From: Manihot esculenta
Taxonomy: Eukaryota; Streptophyta; Magnoliopsida; Malpighiales; Euphorbiaceae
Length of the DNA: 64,000 bases
Assembly: GCF_001659605.2 (NCBI RefSeq)
Contig: NC_035169.2
Span: forward strand, 8,031,610-8,095,609
Reading direction: 5' to 3'
Shown here: positions 1 through 11,700 of the stretch, one piece after another
Position numbering within the stretch: the stretch's first letter is position 1
Layout: each line of letters begins with the position of its first letter
Made by a program: the position numbers and the translations under genes
Notes under the pieces: model-generated
What the model was told of the DNA's origin: nothing
Seen by the model: only the letters and a program-made list of their open reading frames with translations
Database searches by the model: none

Positions 1-364
1 CCAGTCCGAGTCAACTGCCTTGCCAGTATCACAAACCTAGACACCACCTTAAACAAATTAATAAAAACCAACTGCAAATAATTTACTCATGAACCCCCCC
101 CCTCCAAAAAAAAAAGGAAAAACAAAACAAAAACAAAACAGACCATTTTGCATATGTAACCCACGAGTTACAACAATCATACTATCCTTAAGACAATAAT
201 GAAAACAGAAGATCAAATAACACCAAGAAAATGAAAACAAGAAACAAATATTAATTTAGAAGTGAATCTGTGCTTCGAAACAACTATCTAGTACCAAGTC
301 AAATCTAGCACAAATAGAAGGCAAAATAATACCAAAGCCCAGATAGCTATTCAAATGGACTTAC

Positions 365-451
365 ATGCATCGAATTGGATTCCACTTGTGACTTCTCTTC
401 TGTCCCCATTTCCGCCCCACATTTCCCAACCTGAACCGGAGGCCCCAACAT
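365..451 (-). CDS. PP4R3/SMEK unit A, exon 1 (start of the gene running off the left edge)
   Basis: Exon 1 of the leftmost unit, 29 codons beginning MLGPPVQVGK and ending VESNSMH, followed by a GTAAG donor (minus strand, bases 364-360). It aligns codon for codon with exon 1 of unit B, and with unit C apart from one codon at the start. The family has a short variable leader before the conserved [12 protein letters not shown] start of the EVH1 domain, and the phase (0) fits the 81-nt exon 2 seen in the other units. Exons 2 onward must lie left of base 1, since 1-364 matches intron 1 of unit C. If a complete gene body exists, this unit is its own first exon. Its 5' flank is broken: only 452-588 is contiguous, then transposon sequence runs to 5404, and the rest of the flank resumes at 5405. 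Confidence 0.7.
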
Positions 452-588
452 CCCTGAGGATTTTACTTATAGTAAAATTAGCTATTAGCATGTAAAAAGT
501 AGGGTTTTATGGAGAGGACTGAGACGAGGATAAATGAAAAGTATGAAATGTGGTAAGGGAACAACAGAAAACCCTAACCACCATTAAT

Positions 589-954
589 TGATAGGAACAC
601 GGAGTATTCTAGAGTATACAGTAACAGAAAGGAAAAGTTTTATTGGAGATAAAGTAGGTGGAAGCACGTGACTGGCAAAAAGGATAGAAATTAGTATAAA
701 GAGAATAAAAGGAGAATGAAAAGGGATCTGAAAAATCTGTTTCTCTGGTTAGAGATAGAGGGGCAGCCATTCTTTTTATCTTCATAGTTCCTTGCTATTT
801 TGTTCCTTAGTATTAGCTTTGTCATTTGAGGGAAGAGAGGAAGAGAGCTGTACTGATTGCAAAAGGTTTTTGCAATTCTCACTACAACACGATTCTCAGT
901 TCAGCAACTACATTCAGTCATTTATATTTTCATTTGTTACTCGCTCTATCTTTC
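589..954. repeat. LTR-like insertion left of copia element A
   Basis: The 5' flank of unit A follows the other units up to about 588 and then breaks into unrelated sequence beginning TGATAGGAACACGG. It looks like a retroelement LTR by composition (GA-rich start, a TATA-like ATAAAAGG near 706, a late CAATTCTCACTACAACACG segment), but no partner copy is present in the window. It abuts the left LTR of copia element A directly. I cannot tell whether it is a solo LTR, a truncated LTR into which element A inserted, or part of a larger rearranged insertion. Confidence 0.4.
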
Positions 955-1135
955 TGAAGAATTTTGGGAGAAATTTTTGATCCTATTCCAATTTACAAGG
1001 TTTGAGTATGTATACACAAAGAATCAACCTAAATTAGGAATATTTATAATAAGAATAAAATCTCTTAAATCAATCCTAATTAGGATCCTACAAATTTGAA
1101 TCCTTTTAATTAGGAACCTTCTATGTTGGTCAACA
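955..1135 (-). repeat. Copia A 3' LTR
   Basis: About 181 bp, reading TGTTGACC... to ...CTTCA on the minus strand. It aligns with 5213-5404 over nearly the full length with small indels and many substitutions, so the insertion is not recent. Confidence 0.75.
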
Positions 1136-1373
1136 CTTCCCTCAAGTTGGTGCATAGATATCACATATGCCCAACTTGCAAACCAAGGTATGATAGGTCT
1201 TATTGCTGATCCCTTTGGTAAACACATCAGCTGGCTGTTTATCGGAAGTCATATGATCTAATCTCAAGACACCATTTATTAAATTCTCTTTAGTGAAGTG
1301 TCAATCAATCTTTATGTGCTTCCTTCGGTCATGTTGAACCGAATTGTGAGCTATATTGATGGTAACTTTATTG

Positions 1374-4300
1374 TCATTTATCCCTCTCTAATAGTTTCAA
1401 TTCCTCCAACAATCTTTGCAACCATAGGAGTTCAAAAACACTTTGTGCCATCGTTTTATATTCCGTCTCAGCAATTGATCGAGCAACAGCACTTTGCTTA
1501 TTGCTTCTCCAAGTGATAAGGTTTTCTCCCACAAGTGTACAACAACCACTAGTCGACCTTCCATCACCAAGGTGTATAGCAACCACTAGTCGACCTTCTA
1601 TCATTAAGGGATCCAGCTCAATCTGCATCTATGAATGAATGTATGCTAAGATGACCATATTTAGAGAATAGAAGACATTTTCCAGGAGCAAACTTCAAGT
1701 ATTGCAAAATGCGAAAAACAGCTTTCATGTGAGACTCACGAAGATCATGTATAAACTGACTGACTAAACTGACTGCATATGCTATATTTGGTCGAGTATG
1801 AGAAAGATAAATCAGTATGCCTATCAATCTCTGATACCTTCCTATATCCACTAATTCACCAATCTCTGCTTGTAGCTTGTGATTGCTCTCAATAGAAATT
1901 TCTGCTAGTTTGCAACCTAATGTACCGGTTTCTTCTAAAAGATCCAAAATGTATTTTCTCTGGAAAAATAAAAGTTTCCTTCTTTGACCTGCCAATCTCG
2001 ATTTCCAAGAAATATTACAGCTTTTCTAGATCTTAAATATTGAACTGCTGAGCCAAAAACTTTTTCAGCTGAGTCATCTCTTCAGTGTCATCCCCTGTCA
2101 TTACTATGTCATCAACATACACTATAAGAAAAATAATTTGACCCTTATGATGTCTGATAAATAGGGTATGGTTAGCATTGCTCTATTGATAGCCAAAGGA
2201 AATTATAGCTCTACTGAATCAATTAAACCAAGTTCTAGGTGACTGCTTCAACCCATACAAAGCCTTCTTTAGCCTGCACACTTTTGCTTGTGTTTTTTCA
2301 TCAGCAAATCCAGGAGAGATTTCCATATACACTTTCTCCTCTAAGTCCCCGTGGAGGAATGCATTCTTCACATCAAAATGTTTTGTGGAAAGGGGTAATG
2401 TGCCCCCTATATGGGCCATAAGCACTCCTCCCCTCGAGCTAGCTTTTGGGGTGAGTTAGGCCTAGTCCAAATTTAACACGGTATTAGAGCCTCTCCATCC
2501 GATGTTGGGTCTCCCATAGATATGTTACGCACCAGTAAAAATTCTGAGTGTGAGGCGGTGTGTTGAATCCCACATCGGTTGTGGAAAGAGGTAATGTGCC
2601 CCTTATATGGGCCATAGGCACTTCTTCCCTCGAGCTAGCTTTTGGGGTGAGTTAGACCTTGCCCAAATTTAACAGTTGGAAATCCCAGTCAAAGTTGACG
2701 ACGCAAGATAGCAATATTCTGATTGAGTTCATTTTGGCAACAAGGGCAAATGTCTTCTAGTAATCCACTCCATAGGTTTGAGTGTATCCCTTGACCACTA
2801 GTCTAGTTTTGAATCTTTCAATTGATCCATCTGCTTTATGTTTCATAGTGAACACCTATTTACAGCCAACAAATTTCTTCCCACGTGGGAGAGTGACAAG
2901 CTCCCAGGTCTTATTTTTAACCGATGCTTTAATCTCTTTAATCATTGGTTCCTTCCATTTAGAATCTATAAGAGATTCCTTCCAATCTTGTGGAATAGAC
3001 ACCGAGGAAATAGATAAGGCAAAGACTCTATAGAATGGAGACAAAGAATCATAAGAGAGAAAGTTAGAAATAGAGTGTTTTGTACAAGATTTAACTCTTT
3101 TTCTTTGAACAATTGGTTTATTTAGATCATTAAAGGGCTCAATGTTTATGGATGACTCACCAAATGGAGAAAAAGAAAATTCATGATATTGAGTAAACTG
3201 CACAATGGCTTTTTCTACTTCTATTTTGTCTCTCCTTAAGTATCTCCTTAAATCTGGTTTATCCAAAACCCAATTTAGTCGCAAATAGTCTCCCATGTAT
3301 AATAGTCTCCTGATCACCAATAATCTCCCTTACCCTTGCATAGTAGTATCATCTAGAGTAAAACGTTCTAGAGTTATAAGACTAGGAATCATCTATTCTC
3401 TCTCATTGTCCTCCCATGAAGAGGTGATGGGGTAGTACTGAACTAAGTTTCAGTCTCTCTAAATGTAACATCCATACTGACAAAATATTTTCTAGATGGA
3501 GGGTGGTAGCACTTGCAACCCTTCTGTGTGGGAGAGTGCCCAACAAACACATATTTGATAGACTTCGGATCGAGCTTCCCGCCTGTTCTAGTATGAACAA
3601 AACACGTGCATCCAAACACCTTTGGTGGAACAATATAAGTATTTTTCCCTTGTAGCACCTCTAAAAGGGTTTTAAGGGCAAAAGCTTTGAGAGGCATTTT
3701 ATTAATGAGATAAGCTAGGGCTAAGACTGCATCTTCCCAATAGGTTTTTGGAAAGTTCATGGTGAAAAAGAGAGATCGGGCTACTTTCAACAGGTGTCTA
3801 TTTTTTTTTCAGCAATACTATTTTGGGCACTAGTATAAGGATAACTAGTTTGATGCAGCATCCCATTCGACTCCAGATAAATAGAAAAATAGTCATCCAT
3901 GTACTCTGTACCATTATCAGCTCTTAAAACTTTTATCTTAGCATCAAATTGAATACAAATCATCTTATGAAAATATTGAAAGCAAGAAACTACATCACTC
4001 TTTGCCTTTATCAAATAAACTAAAGTCATACGAGTGCAACAATCAATAAAAATAACAAACTAACGATTACCAAATAGTGAGAGCGTTTGAGTAGGTCCCT
4101 AAATGTCAGAATGGATGGTCACAAAAGGGATCGTACTCCTATTGTTACTGGAGGGATAAGAGGTTCTTGTATCTTAGTATACTCACAAGCATCACAAACT
4201 AAAGAACCATATTGAGCCTTGAAAAATAAATCACGATAAAGTTTCTTTAAAACAAAGAAGAATGGGTATCCTAACCGTCGATACCACTGTATGATTTTCT

Positions 4301-4968
4301 GATTAGCATCCTGATTTCTTCCAAAAAGAGCCCGAGGTGAATTTAAACTCAGATTCCCTTCCAACATATACAAGTCATCATACAGTCTACCATTATCAAT
4401 TCTCTTTCTAGTTTGAAAGTCTTGAATAATACAATGGTCAGGAAAAAATTCAATTTTACAGTTAAGTGCTTTGGTGAGAGTACTAACAGATAAAAGATTA
4501 ACACGAAAACAAGGAACATGAAGAACAACATAGGACAGCTTGATATTTGAAATACAAATAATAGAATCGGTTCCAGATATAGGAGTGGAAGAACCATCTG
4601 CGATTCTGATAGTCTTTTTGTAGACATGGAAGATAATTAAAGAAGCCTTCAGAGAAATCCGTCATATATCTATTTGCACTAGAATCAATAATCCATGGAG
4701 AAGACTCAAGAGACGAAACAAAAGCATTATTAGAAGTCCTTACATTACCCACACAAGTCACTGCTATTTCAAGAAAAAACCACCCTTTTTTATTCAAAAA
4801 CAGTGGAAAATTATTGTTACTAAAGAAAGAATTATTGTTTACCGGCAAAAAAGCACAGAATCTAGCAGATAAGAAGCGCGACTTAAAGGCGAGTCTGCTG
4901 AAAAGGATCACTGCTAGAAAAACGACTGGAAAATGTCTCCCACGCAGGAAAAAGGTGAACCAAGTCAC
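1374..4968 (-). pseudogene. Copia A pol remnant (protease, integrase, RT, RNase H)
   Basis: Broken minus-strand reading frames in copia order. Near 4680 is the protease motif region PWIIDSSANRYMTD, where the active-site D-S-G reads D-S-S. Next come the pre-integrase segment (4119-4373), the integrase core and C-terminal parts (3443-4029), a linker into the RT start with ELVTLPRGKKFVGCK (2856-3320), RT with [18 protein letters not shown] and [13 protein letters not shown] (2219-2425), an RT YVDD box near 2110, and RNase H fragments (1374-1995). Several frameshifts, in-frame stops and a nested TRIM make it non-functional. The order gag-PR-IN-RT-RH is the hallmark of Ty1/copia. Confidence 0.82.
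2379..2674 (+). mobile_element. TRIM (terminal-repeat retrotransposon in miniature) nested in copia A
   Basis: Two direct repeats (2379-2478 and 2561-2674) sharing the block GAGCTAGCTTTTGGGGTGAG and ending AAATTTAACA flank about 82 bp of internal DNA. Right after the left repeat is GGTATTAGAGCC (2480-2491), a primer-binding site for initiator-Met tRNA; just before the right repeat is a purine-rich GAGTGTGAGGCGG. The right repeat begins TGTTGAATCCCACATCGG, typical of plant TRIM LTRs; the left repeat lacks about 14 bp of that start. The insertion splits the copia A RT reading frame at the codons after FDVKNAF; element B shows the empty site near 9270. Because of the shortened left end no clean target duplication is visible. 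Confidence 0.75.
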
Positions 4969-5040
4969 AGGTCAAAGGCGGGACTTGAAGGCAAGTCTGG
5001 CAGAAAAGATCACCGTCGAAAAAGACCACTAGAAAACGTG
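4850..5040. repeat. Imperfect direct repeat inside copia A
   Basis: Two stretches about 105 bp apart (from about 4878 and from about 4980) share a GCGGGACTTGAAGGCAAGTC-like start and a following GAAAAGATCAC segment. This lies where gag would be expected, and may be a trace of the deletion that removed gag. Confidence 0.5.
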
Positions 5041-5212
5041 AGCCTCACTCACGTGGCTTTTCAGCATTGGAGCTGGACGGCTGGCCAGCGATGGTCCGGC
5101 GACCTGTTGGTGGCAAATAGGGTAGTACCAAAGAGGTAGAACTAGAGTTTTAGAAACCCTAAGAGAAAAATTGAATTTAAACCTAAAATTAGGAAAAAAA
5201 ACTCTGATTCCA

Positions 5213-5404
5213 TGAAAAATTTTGAGAGGATTTTTTTATTTTATTCCAATTGAATTGATCTTTACAAGATTTGAATATTTATATACAAAGAATCAACCTA
5301 AATTAGGAATATTTACAATAAGAATAAAATCCCTTAAATCAAGCCTAATTAGGATCCCAAAGATTTGAATCCTCCTTATTAGGAACCTTCTAAGTTGGTC
5401 AACA
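5213..5404 (-). repeat. Copia A 5' LTR
   Basis: 192 bp, next to the primer-binding site at 5201-5212. It shares the AATCAACCTAAATTAGGAAT block with the left LTR. Just beyond it the PP4R3 unit A 5' flank resumes at 5405. Confidence 0.78.
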
Positions 5405-5778
5405 TTTTGACATTATGAAATAAACCTGTGACTTCTCTCTTCATCACTCTCTGCCTCCTTCCCCATTTTTCCCTCTTTCAAAATTTACTCTTTTCTGGGC
5501 AAGTGTCTATCCTGCCCCTTGACAAGAGATGGGAAAAGCAAAAAAGATACTCTGGACTATTAAATACAGCACAGATTGGTTAAAGGAAAAGCACAAGGTT
5601 TACAAATATTCATGGACGAGCAAGCATGGACTGTAAGCACAGAATATCATACACAATAGGCTTACTCCAGATGGTAGAAGGTTCTTTGCTAACCAGAAAC
5701 CATGTATGAAATCTACCTAAGTGGCTCCAAGTAAAAACAAAATCAAAATGATGGTTTTAACTGAATATCAATACTTAC

Positions 5779-8700
5779 TCTTAATAGTACTATACTGCAG
5801 ATTTCTTTGCACATTGCAGACATGATCCCTGAACAAAAGCATGCATATTCAAACTCAGGTGACATTGGAAAAAATCAAGGAAATCAAGAAGACAAACAAA
5901 GATAAGTTGTTACCATATATAAGAACACCCAGCTGTCTCTTGAAAGCTTAGTGCTAATTCTGTAAAATATTCTGGATCTCTCCATGAGATTATTGTATCT
6001 GAAAAATTTTAGATAGAGAGATCATCCAGTCAAATTCTGCAAATAAAGATTGCCGCATGTATGATATTAGCCAACAATTCTAAAAAAAGGCACTTGTGAG
6101 TTGTGACAAGCCATTTGTGAAACACTAGGATACCTTCTTGTTTTCTGTAAATGCCATCTGGCAGGATACGATGTAGAAGTAGTGTTTCATTGTCGTCTTC
6201 ATCAATAACAAACAAGCCGAGTTCATCCGACCCCTGCTCGATAACATTCACATTTCAAAATGCAATACGAAGTTTACTAAAAGCAAATTTTTAAGAACTA
6301 CAGCATTAATTCTCTATTAGGTTCCAGAAATTCAGCAGGAATAATAGACAAAAAAGAACCCAGTCAAAGAATTGAATAAACCTCCAAATGGTCAATAGTA
6401 ACATGTCCAGTCCCTTGGTCATCCCATTTTCCATCTTCATTTAGACGGTAGACCTTCACCCTCTGCAATTCAATAAAACAAACTCAAATACCTATATAGG
6501 CCATTGCATCATTATTGCTGAAGTTCAGCTAACTTAACATGATCATGCAATTATGCACAAGCATAATGAAAAACAAAGAGCATACAAACGAAAGAGAGAT
6601 AATTATAGATGCCATTGGATATGTTAAAAGTGAGGAGGATGACAACCACATGTTAAACGCAAGATAGCTGGATTGGAAGTGAAGTGCAACAAGAATCCTA
6701 TGCAAATTCTATATACAAAATTCCAATGCCTCAACACTACAAAAACAATTAGATCCACAGTACACCTTAGGCCTAGACTGTGAGACCCACTTGCACCTTC
6801 AATAGCTATGGGGATACATTAGATGCAAATGCATAAATAGCATGATCATTTGGCATAAGTTCTTTTCTATAATAAATGAGCTTGTCAACAATTAAATATG
6901 TGTATATCAGCAACAAACACAATTTTGTTTGATTGCATCATCTCAGAATTGCTATTCATGTGACTCATCTATCTCACTAAAAGAAATTAGTCATTTATAC
7001 TCATTCAGTACAAATACAGTCAATGTGCTGCAACAGATGTGACTACAGCAAGTGCCAAAAAAGAAAAGATAGCAGTAGAAGAAGGAAACAACGTGAATAT
7101 GAAAACCAAAAACCAAAAAGCAACGCTTGCCATTCATAACCTGCATTCATCACTACATTGTCATTTTATGGGGGAAACTTGCCAAACCAATAAAACAACA
7201 AAATAACACTAGAGAAGTCCTCAATCGACAATTCTGCAACAAAAACAAATATTTATCTGACTAGCTATAAGCAAAGAAAGCAAAAACTGACCACCACCAA
7301 CTAGTCCAAAACTAAATAAATAAACTTCAAAATGAGACCATACTCCCTTCAAACTTCCACTTCTCGGCCCAAATGCTTCCAAAAAGTAGAAATCTAATAT
7401 TACAAATCGAAGTACAATTAATTCTACTAATGGAATTACTCTTACCCTCCCTCTAGGCATAGTAAATCATAAACCACACTACAATCCCAGCATTTAAACA
7501 TTATCCAGGTAAAAATAGGAACCCTCCACCCTCTAAAAGATACAGCCTCATATCAAACATCTGAATTTGTATAAACTGGTATAGGAAGATCAAATCAACT
7601 CTGAAACATCTTTATACCCACACCATTAATGAAACTTATAATAGAACATCTTAAAATAAATCCACAGACAAGATAAATCACCAGAACCAACTGAGGAGAA
7701 CTCCAATACTATTGACTTAACAGTATCACAAAGTCAGATGATGCCTTGGCACAAATTAATAAAAACCAACTACAAATAATACTCTATTTAGAAAAACCAT
7801 AAAAAACAAAAATAAAAGAAAATCATTTTGCACAAATAACCCATATAATGGCAAGGAAAACCTAATGCAATTGAGTTGCGAAGAATTTTGGAGAATTTTA
7901 TAGTGTTTTTGTATTTCACTCTTGATCATTACAAGTGATTTACATGACTATTTATACATAAAGAGTTATAACTAAACAGAAAGCAAATAATCAAATAATA
8001 ATTAAGGATCTTGATCAAATCAAATCATATCCTTAGAATCAGCAAATAAGTCAACACTCCCTCTCAAATTGGTGCATAGATGTTGCACATGCCCAATTTG
8101 CAAATCAGATTATGGTAGATCTTATTGTTGAGCACTTTAGTAAATACATCCGTAAGTTGCCCAGTAGAAGTCACATGAACTAAGCTCAAGACACCGTCTG
8201 TTAATTTTTCTTTAATGAAGTACCAATCATTCTCAATGTACTTCGTTCGGTCATGTTGGATTGGATTTTGTGCTATACTGATGGCAGCTTTATTGTCACG
8301 ATACAAAGTTATCTTGTCTCACTCGGGCAACCTCAGCTCCTCCAATAACTTATGCAATCATAAAAGTTCACACATACCTTGGGCCGTTGCTTTGTATTCT
8401 GCTTTAGCACTTGACCGAGCAACAACACTTTATTTTTTTACTCCTCCAGGTGACAAGATTCCCTTCCACAATTGTGCAGTAGCCAGAGGTGGATCTCCCG
8501 TCATCAAAAGATCCTGCCCAATCAAAATCTGTAAAAGTTTCAACTAAGAGGTGACCATGTTTGGAATAAAAAAGCCCTTTCCCTAGCGCAAACTTTAAAT
8601 ATCTCAAGATACGAAGTACAGCCTGCATATGAGTCTCGTGAGGGTCATGCGTGAATTAGCCGACTAAGCTAACAGCATAGGTTATATCCGGTCAAGCGTG

Positions 8701-11700
8701 TGAGAGATAAATCAACCTCCCTATTTATCTTTGGTATCTTCCAATATCCACGGACTCGCCAGTACCTACTTGCATCTTGTGCTTACTTTCAATGGGAGAT
8801 TCTGCTGGTTTACACCCCAACATACTAGTTTCTTTCAAAAGATCCAGAATGTATTTTCTTGAAGATTCTTTTTTATGATCTAGCCATCTCAATGCCTAGA
8901 AAATATTGCAGCTTTCCTAAATCTTTGATTTCAAATTCTTGAACCAACAACTTTTTTAGTTGAGTCATTTCCTCTTTGTCATCACTTGTCACCACTATAT
9001 CATCAACATACACATTAAGAAGGGTGATCTTACCCTTGTGATGTTTAATAAACAGAGTGTGATCAATATTACTCTGTTGGTAACCAAAAGACATCATGGC
9101 TCTGCTAAACTTATCAAACCAAGCTCTGGGAGATTGTTTTAGTCCATACAAAGCCTTTTTTCAACCTGTACACCTTTCCTTGTATCTTCTCATCAGCGAA
9201 CCCAAGAGGAATCTCCATAAACACTTCTTTCTCTAAATCCCTATAGAGGAAAGCATTCTTCACATCAAACTGTTGTAAATCCTAGTCCAAATTGGTTGCA
9301 CAAGTGCAATTGGGGCAAATGTCTCTTGATAATCCACTCCGTAGGTTTGAGTGAATCCTTCAGCAACCAATCTAGCTTTAAATTGTTCAATTGTTCAATC
9401 AGCTTTGTGTTTCACTGTGAACACCCAGTTACAGCCAATAAGTTTCTTTCAAGGTGTGAGAGTGACAAGCTCCCAGATCTCATTTTTTGTAGGTACTTTC
9501 ATCTCTTCAATCATTGCTCCCTTCCATTTAGGATCTGCAAGAGCTTCCTTCTAATTCTATGGAAAAGACATAGAAAAAATTGACAAGATAAAGGCTCTAT
9601 AGGAGGGAGATAGGATTCATAAGAAATAAAGTTAGAAATAGGATATTTAGTATAGGATCTGACCTCTTTTCTTTGTGCAATAGGTTTATCTAAATCATTG
9701 GAGCATTCAAGAGTTGTGGGTAACTCACTAGAAGAAGATTCTTAACTCTGAGTAGACTGCATAATGGCTTTTTCTGCCTTGTCTCTCCTCGAATACCTCC
9801 TCAAATGTGCCTTGTCCAAACATCCAATTCTCTCCCCTTGATTGGACATCTCCTATCTATTAGCACTCAAACTCTCTAGCTGAATCATATCATATTCAGA
9901 ATCACAGAATTCGGGATCACCTCTTCTTGTTCATTATTCTGCCCTTGAAGAAGTAAGAGGGTAGTACTGAAGTAGAGTTCAGTTTTCGGAATGTAACATC
10001 CATACTGACAAAGTATTTCTTAAATAGAGGGTGATAACACCTATATCCATTCTGTGTCGGAGAATACCTAACAAACACACATTTAAGGGCCTTAGGATCT
10101 AAATTTTCTGCCGTCCTAAAATGAACAAAGCAAACACATCCAAATACTTATAGTGGAATAATGTATGAATTCTTCGCTTGTAGAACCTCCAAAGAACTCA
10201 TAAAGTCAAGAGCTTTGAGGTGCATTCTATTGATAAGATAAGCAGATATAAGGACTGCATCTCCCCAATATGTTTTAGGTAGGTTCATGGAGAACATAAG
10301 AAATTGAGCTACCTCTAATAGATGCTTTTTTTCCTTTCAGTAATGCCATTTTGAGCACTAGCATAAGCACAACTTGTATGTATACTATCCCATTATTCTC
10401 CAAATACGGTTCTCAAAATTTTCACCTAAGTATCAAATTGAGTACAAATCATCTTGTGAAAGGATTGAAAACAAGAAAAGATATCACTTTTAGCTTTAAT
10501 CAAATAGACCCAAGTCATTCGAGTGCAACAATAAATAAAGGTGACAAACCATTGATTACCAGATAAGGAGATAATTCGAGTAGACCCCCAAATATCAGAA
10601 TGAATGGTCACAAAAGGAATTTGGCTTTTACTATGACTCCAAGGATAGGAGGTTCTAATGTGTTTAGCATACTCACAAGTATCACAAAATAAAGAACCAA
10701 ACTAAGTTCTAGCAAACAAACTAGGATAAAGTTTTTCTAAGACAAAAAATGATGGATGCCCTAACTGTCTGTGCCACTATATTGACATCCTTATTTTCTC
10801 CAAAATAGGCTTGAGATATCAGAGAACCTGGATCACCTTCCAGCATGTATAAGCCATCATGCAGTCTACCATTGCCAATCCCCTTCCCTGTGAGAAGATC
10901 TTGAATAACACAATGATCAGGAAAGAATTTAATTTTATAGTTAAGAGATTAGTGATAGCACTGATAGATAAAAAGTTGACAGAAAAAGGGAGAATATAAA
11001 GGATAGATAATAATTTAATATTAGGTGCATAAATAACAAAACCTGTTCCGGATATGGGAGTAAAAGAGCCATCAGCAATTCTGATACTATCTTTGGTTAG
11101 AGAAGGAAAATAATTGAGAAAACCCTTAGAAGAGCCTCTCATGTGTCTATTCGTACTAGAATCAATAATCCATGGAATAATATCAAGAGAGGAAGTACTA
11201 CCTGACCTTACAAAGTTAGATGTAGCACTAGAGGAGGAAGAGGTGTCAATATGAGACGGGAGGCGCTTGAGACTCTGAATTCCATTAGGAAAAAGGAACT
11301 CAATCGTTGTTGTCTCCTTTAAGGGTTTTTCCACAGTTTCTGCTAAATTAGTTTGAGTTCTGGAGGTATCTCATTTCCCTCCACGGCCTCTAGTGGGACG
11401 ACTATGTAACTCCCAATAAGTCTTCTTAGTATGCCTCAGTTTTCCACAATAGTCATAATACAGGTGATCTTTCTCAAAATTAGAAGGCTGTGGTGTGCTC
11501 AAACTAGTAGCCAACCCACCTTTTCAACTAGTACAGTATAGAGAATAGCATGTCGATGACTTTCCTCTTGTTGAACATGGGTGTAGACCTTTTCTAGAGA
11601 AGGAAAAGAATTTTTTTCCCAACACTTAGATCCGAATTGGATCATATTCGTTATTCAATCCTGCAAGAAAATCATAAACCCGCTCCTTTTTAATCATTCT

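Larger units (their letters stand above)
955..5404 (-). mobile_element. Ty1/copia retrotransposon A, degenerate, gag largely deleted
   Basis: A minus-strand element with LTRs at 955-1135 and 5213-5404, a primer-binding site like the 3' end of initiator-Met tRNA at 5201-5212 (minus TGGAATCAGAGT, one position off the usual TGGTATCAGAG) and a CTTGAGGGAAG polypurine stretch inside the left LTR. Protease, integrase, reverse transcriptase and RNase H remnants follow in copia order. It is the same family as element B but lacks B's gag block of about 1 kb between the leader and the protease region. A TRIM sits inside the reverse-transcriptase region. Flanks do not show a matching 5-bp target duplication (CTTTC on the left, TTTTG on the right), so the ends have been rearranged. 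Confidence 0.85.
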
